Assembly (NCBI GenBank): GCA_947478475.1
Contig: CANJWD010000005.1
Span: 1 to 45,003 of the forward strand
Length of the DNA stretch: 45,003 nucleotides
DNA from: Enterobacterales bacterium
GTDB lineage: Bacteria > Pseudomonadota > Gammaproteobacteria > Enterobacterales > Enterobacteriaceae
Direction: 5' to 3'
Shown piece after piece: positions 44,533 to 45,003 of the stretch (the stretch's first letter is position 1; every line of letters begins with the position of its first letter). The notes under the pieces were generated by a model that was not told where the DNA came from, searched no databases, and worked only from the letters and a program-made list of their open reading frames with translations. The position numbers and the translations under genes are program-made.

Positions 44533-44868
44533 TATTTATCCTTTAATTGTATTCTTTGGGATTAATTTTGCTTTGTTTAAATAAACATTTATTTTATTTA
44601 TTATCCCGCAAACACAATATGTCAATAAAAATTATCGATGCCATTATATTAAAGTCTTAATAAAATTATTATTATTACTTTATGGTAAGATTTTTTCAAT
44701 ATTAAGGAATAGTTTGTAATATTAACGGGTGCCCTGCCCTGATTTATTTTTTTATTTATTCTTTGTTCGAAAAAAATAAAAAATCAGGAATAAATATAAA
44801 TTTGCCGCAACGCACCGGCGCGCCAGCGGTAAAAAACATTCTGCAGCGCATGTTCTTTAGATAGTGTC
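44533..44868. other. AT-rich intergenic region
   Basis: About 330 very AT-rich bases without a gene, holding the promoter of the leftward regulator and a long hairpin at 44738-44788. The extreme AT content contrasts with the GC-richer tad genes and is typical of H-NS-bound DNA (inference). Confidence 0.35.
44738..44788. terminator. AT-rich inverted repeat, possible bidirectional terminator
   Basis: CCTGATTTATTTTTTT (44738-44753) can pair with the near-complementary AAAAAAATAAAAAATCAGG (44770-44788), giving a long AT-rich hairpin with T tracts on either strand. It lies between the regulator gene and the transposase 3' end and could stop transcription from the IS. Confidence 0.45.
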
Positions 44869-45003
44869 GTCACAAAATATTACACCACAGAGCAATGCAA
44901 CGGACATGAACTGCGGCAAGGAACGAGGATGTACATTTAGCATACCGTGTTGCAATTCCTCGCCAGCGCTTGAGATGCAGGAAGGCGTTTTCCACCAAAT
45001 GCC
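44859..45003 (-). mobile_element. IS5-family insertion sequence, partial (cut by window edge)
   Basis: The transposase 3' end reads out of the window at 45003. The left end of the element probably lies just beyond the stop codon, in or near TAGTGTCGTCAC (about 44862-44873), but the terminal repeat cannot be confirmed without the other end. Confidence 0.6.
44870..45003 (-). CDS. IS5-family transposase, C-terminal part
   Basis: 43 C-terminal residues are visible: HLVENAFLHLKRWRGIATRY and onward to CIALWCNIL, then TGA at 44870-44872. The VENAFxHLKRWR block carries the last catalytic Glu of the DDE triad in IS5/IS1182-like transposases. The rest lies outside the window. The visible part is undamaged. 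Confidence 0.85.
   Translation of the reverse strand, partial: HLVENAFLHLKRWRGIATRYAKCTSSFLAAVHVRCIALWCNIL

Overview
The window looks like a chromosomal segment of a gammaproteobacterium of the order Enterobacterales. PssA, ArcA, YchF, Dxs, ThiL, NusB, RibH, RibD, NrdR, Cdd, Ndk, RlmN, IspG, HisS and Der all read as close relatives of the E. coli proteins, and several E. coli neighbourhoods are kept (nrdR-ribD-ribH-nusB-thiL-pgpA, cdd-sanA, ndk-rlmN-pilW-rodZ-ispG-hisS-yfgM-bamB-der). These blocks are joined in an unfamiliar order (pssA, yjbD, gpmB, arcA, ychF and dxs are not neighbours in E. coli). That rearrangement, the toxin and effector-like genes, a decayed small operon and an IS fragment suggest a host-associated lineage. 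The lifestyle is inference and I cannot name the genus.

Layout: 1-167 is the end of an unidentified gene. 345-5975 holds pssA, a yjbD-like gene, gpmB, arcA, a secreted ClpP-like protein and ychF. 6210-12257 holds dxs facing the convergent riboflavin/thiamine block (nrdR, ribD, ribH, nusB, thiL, pgpA). 12374-14677 encodes a large effector-like protein with a disordered N-terminus and a hydrophobic segment near the C-terminus. 15101-17661 holds a cold-shock gene, cdd, sanA and an exported NTF2-like protein. 17992-20283 is one long gene that reads as both subunits of an alpha-xenorhabdolysin (XaxA + XaxB) fused into a single chain. 20411-29912 is the ndk-to-der housekeeping block. 29913-30691 contains small and decayed genes. 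30851-43489 is a complete Tad (Flp) pilus locus on the minus strand in the classic order flp-tadV-rcpC-rcpA-rcpB-tadZ-A-B-C-D-E-F-G, with tadG tandemly duplicated and the upstream copy broken by two frameshifts in G/C runs. A membrane-anchored ToxR/CadC-type regulator lies upstream (44005-44532). The window ends inside an IS5-family transposase.

The Tad genes form one machine: Flp prepilin is cut by TadV and exported by the TadA ATPase with TadB/TadC in the inner membrane; TadZ localises the complex; RcpA, RcpB, RcpC and TadD form or assist the outer-membrane channel; TadE, TadF and TadG are minor pilins or tip-like parts. With the fused pore-forming toxin and the effector-like protein this gives a plausible adhesion and host-interaction toolkit.

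A further signature runs through the window: many short degenerate tandem arrays. Between genes the unit is mostly 13 bp; inside genes it is 9, 12 or 15 bp, so the frame is kept. They have lengthened linkers and termini of YfgM, Der, RodZ, RcpB, TadD, Cdd, PgpA and RlmN and often sit on start or stop codons. This looks like active slippage duplication and is, with the fused toxin, the most unusual property of the segment.
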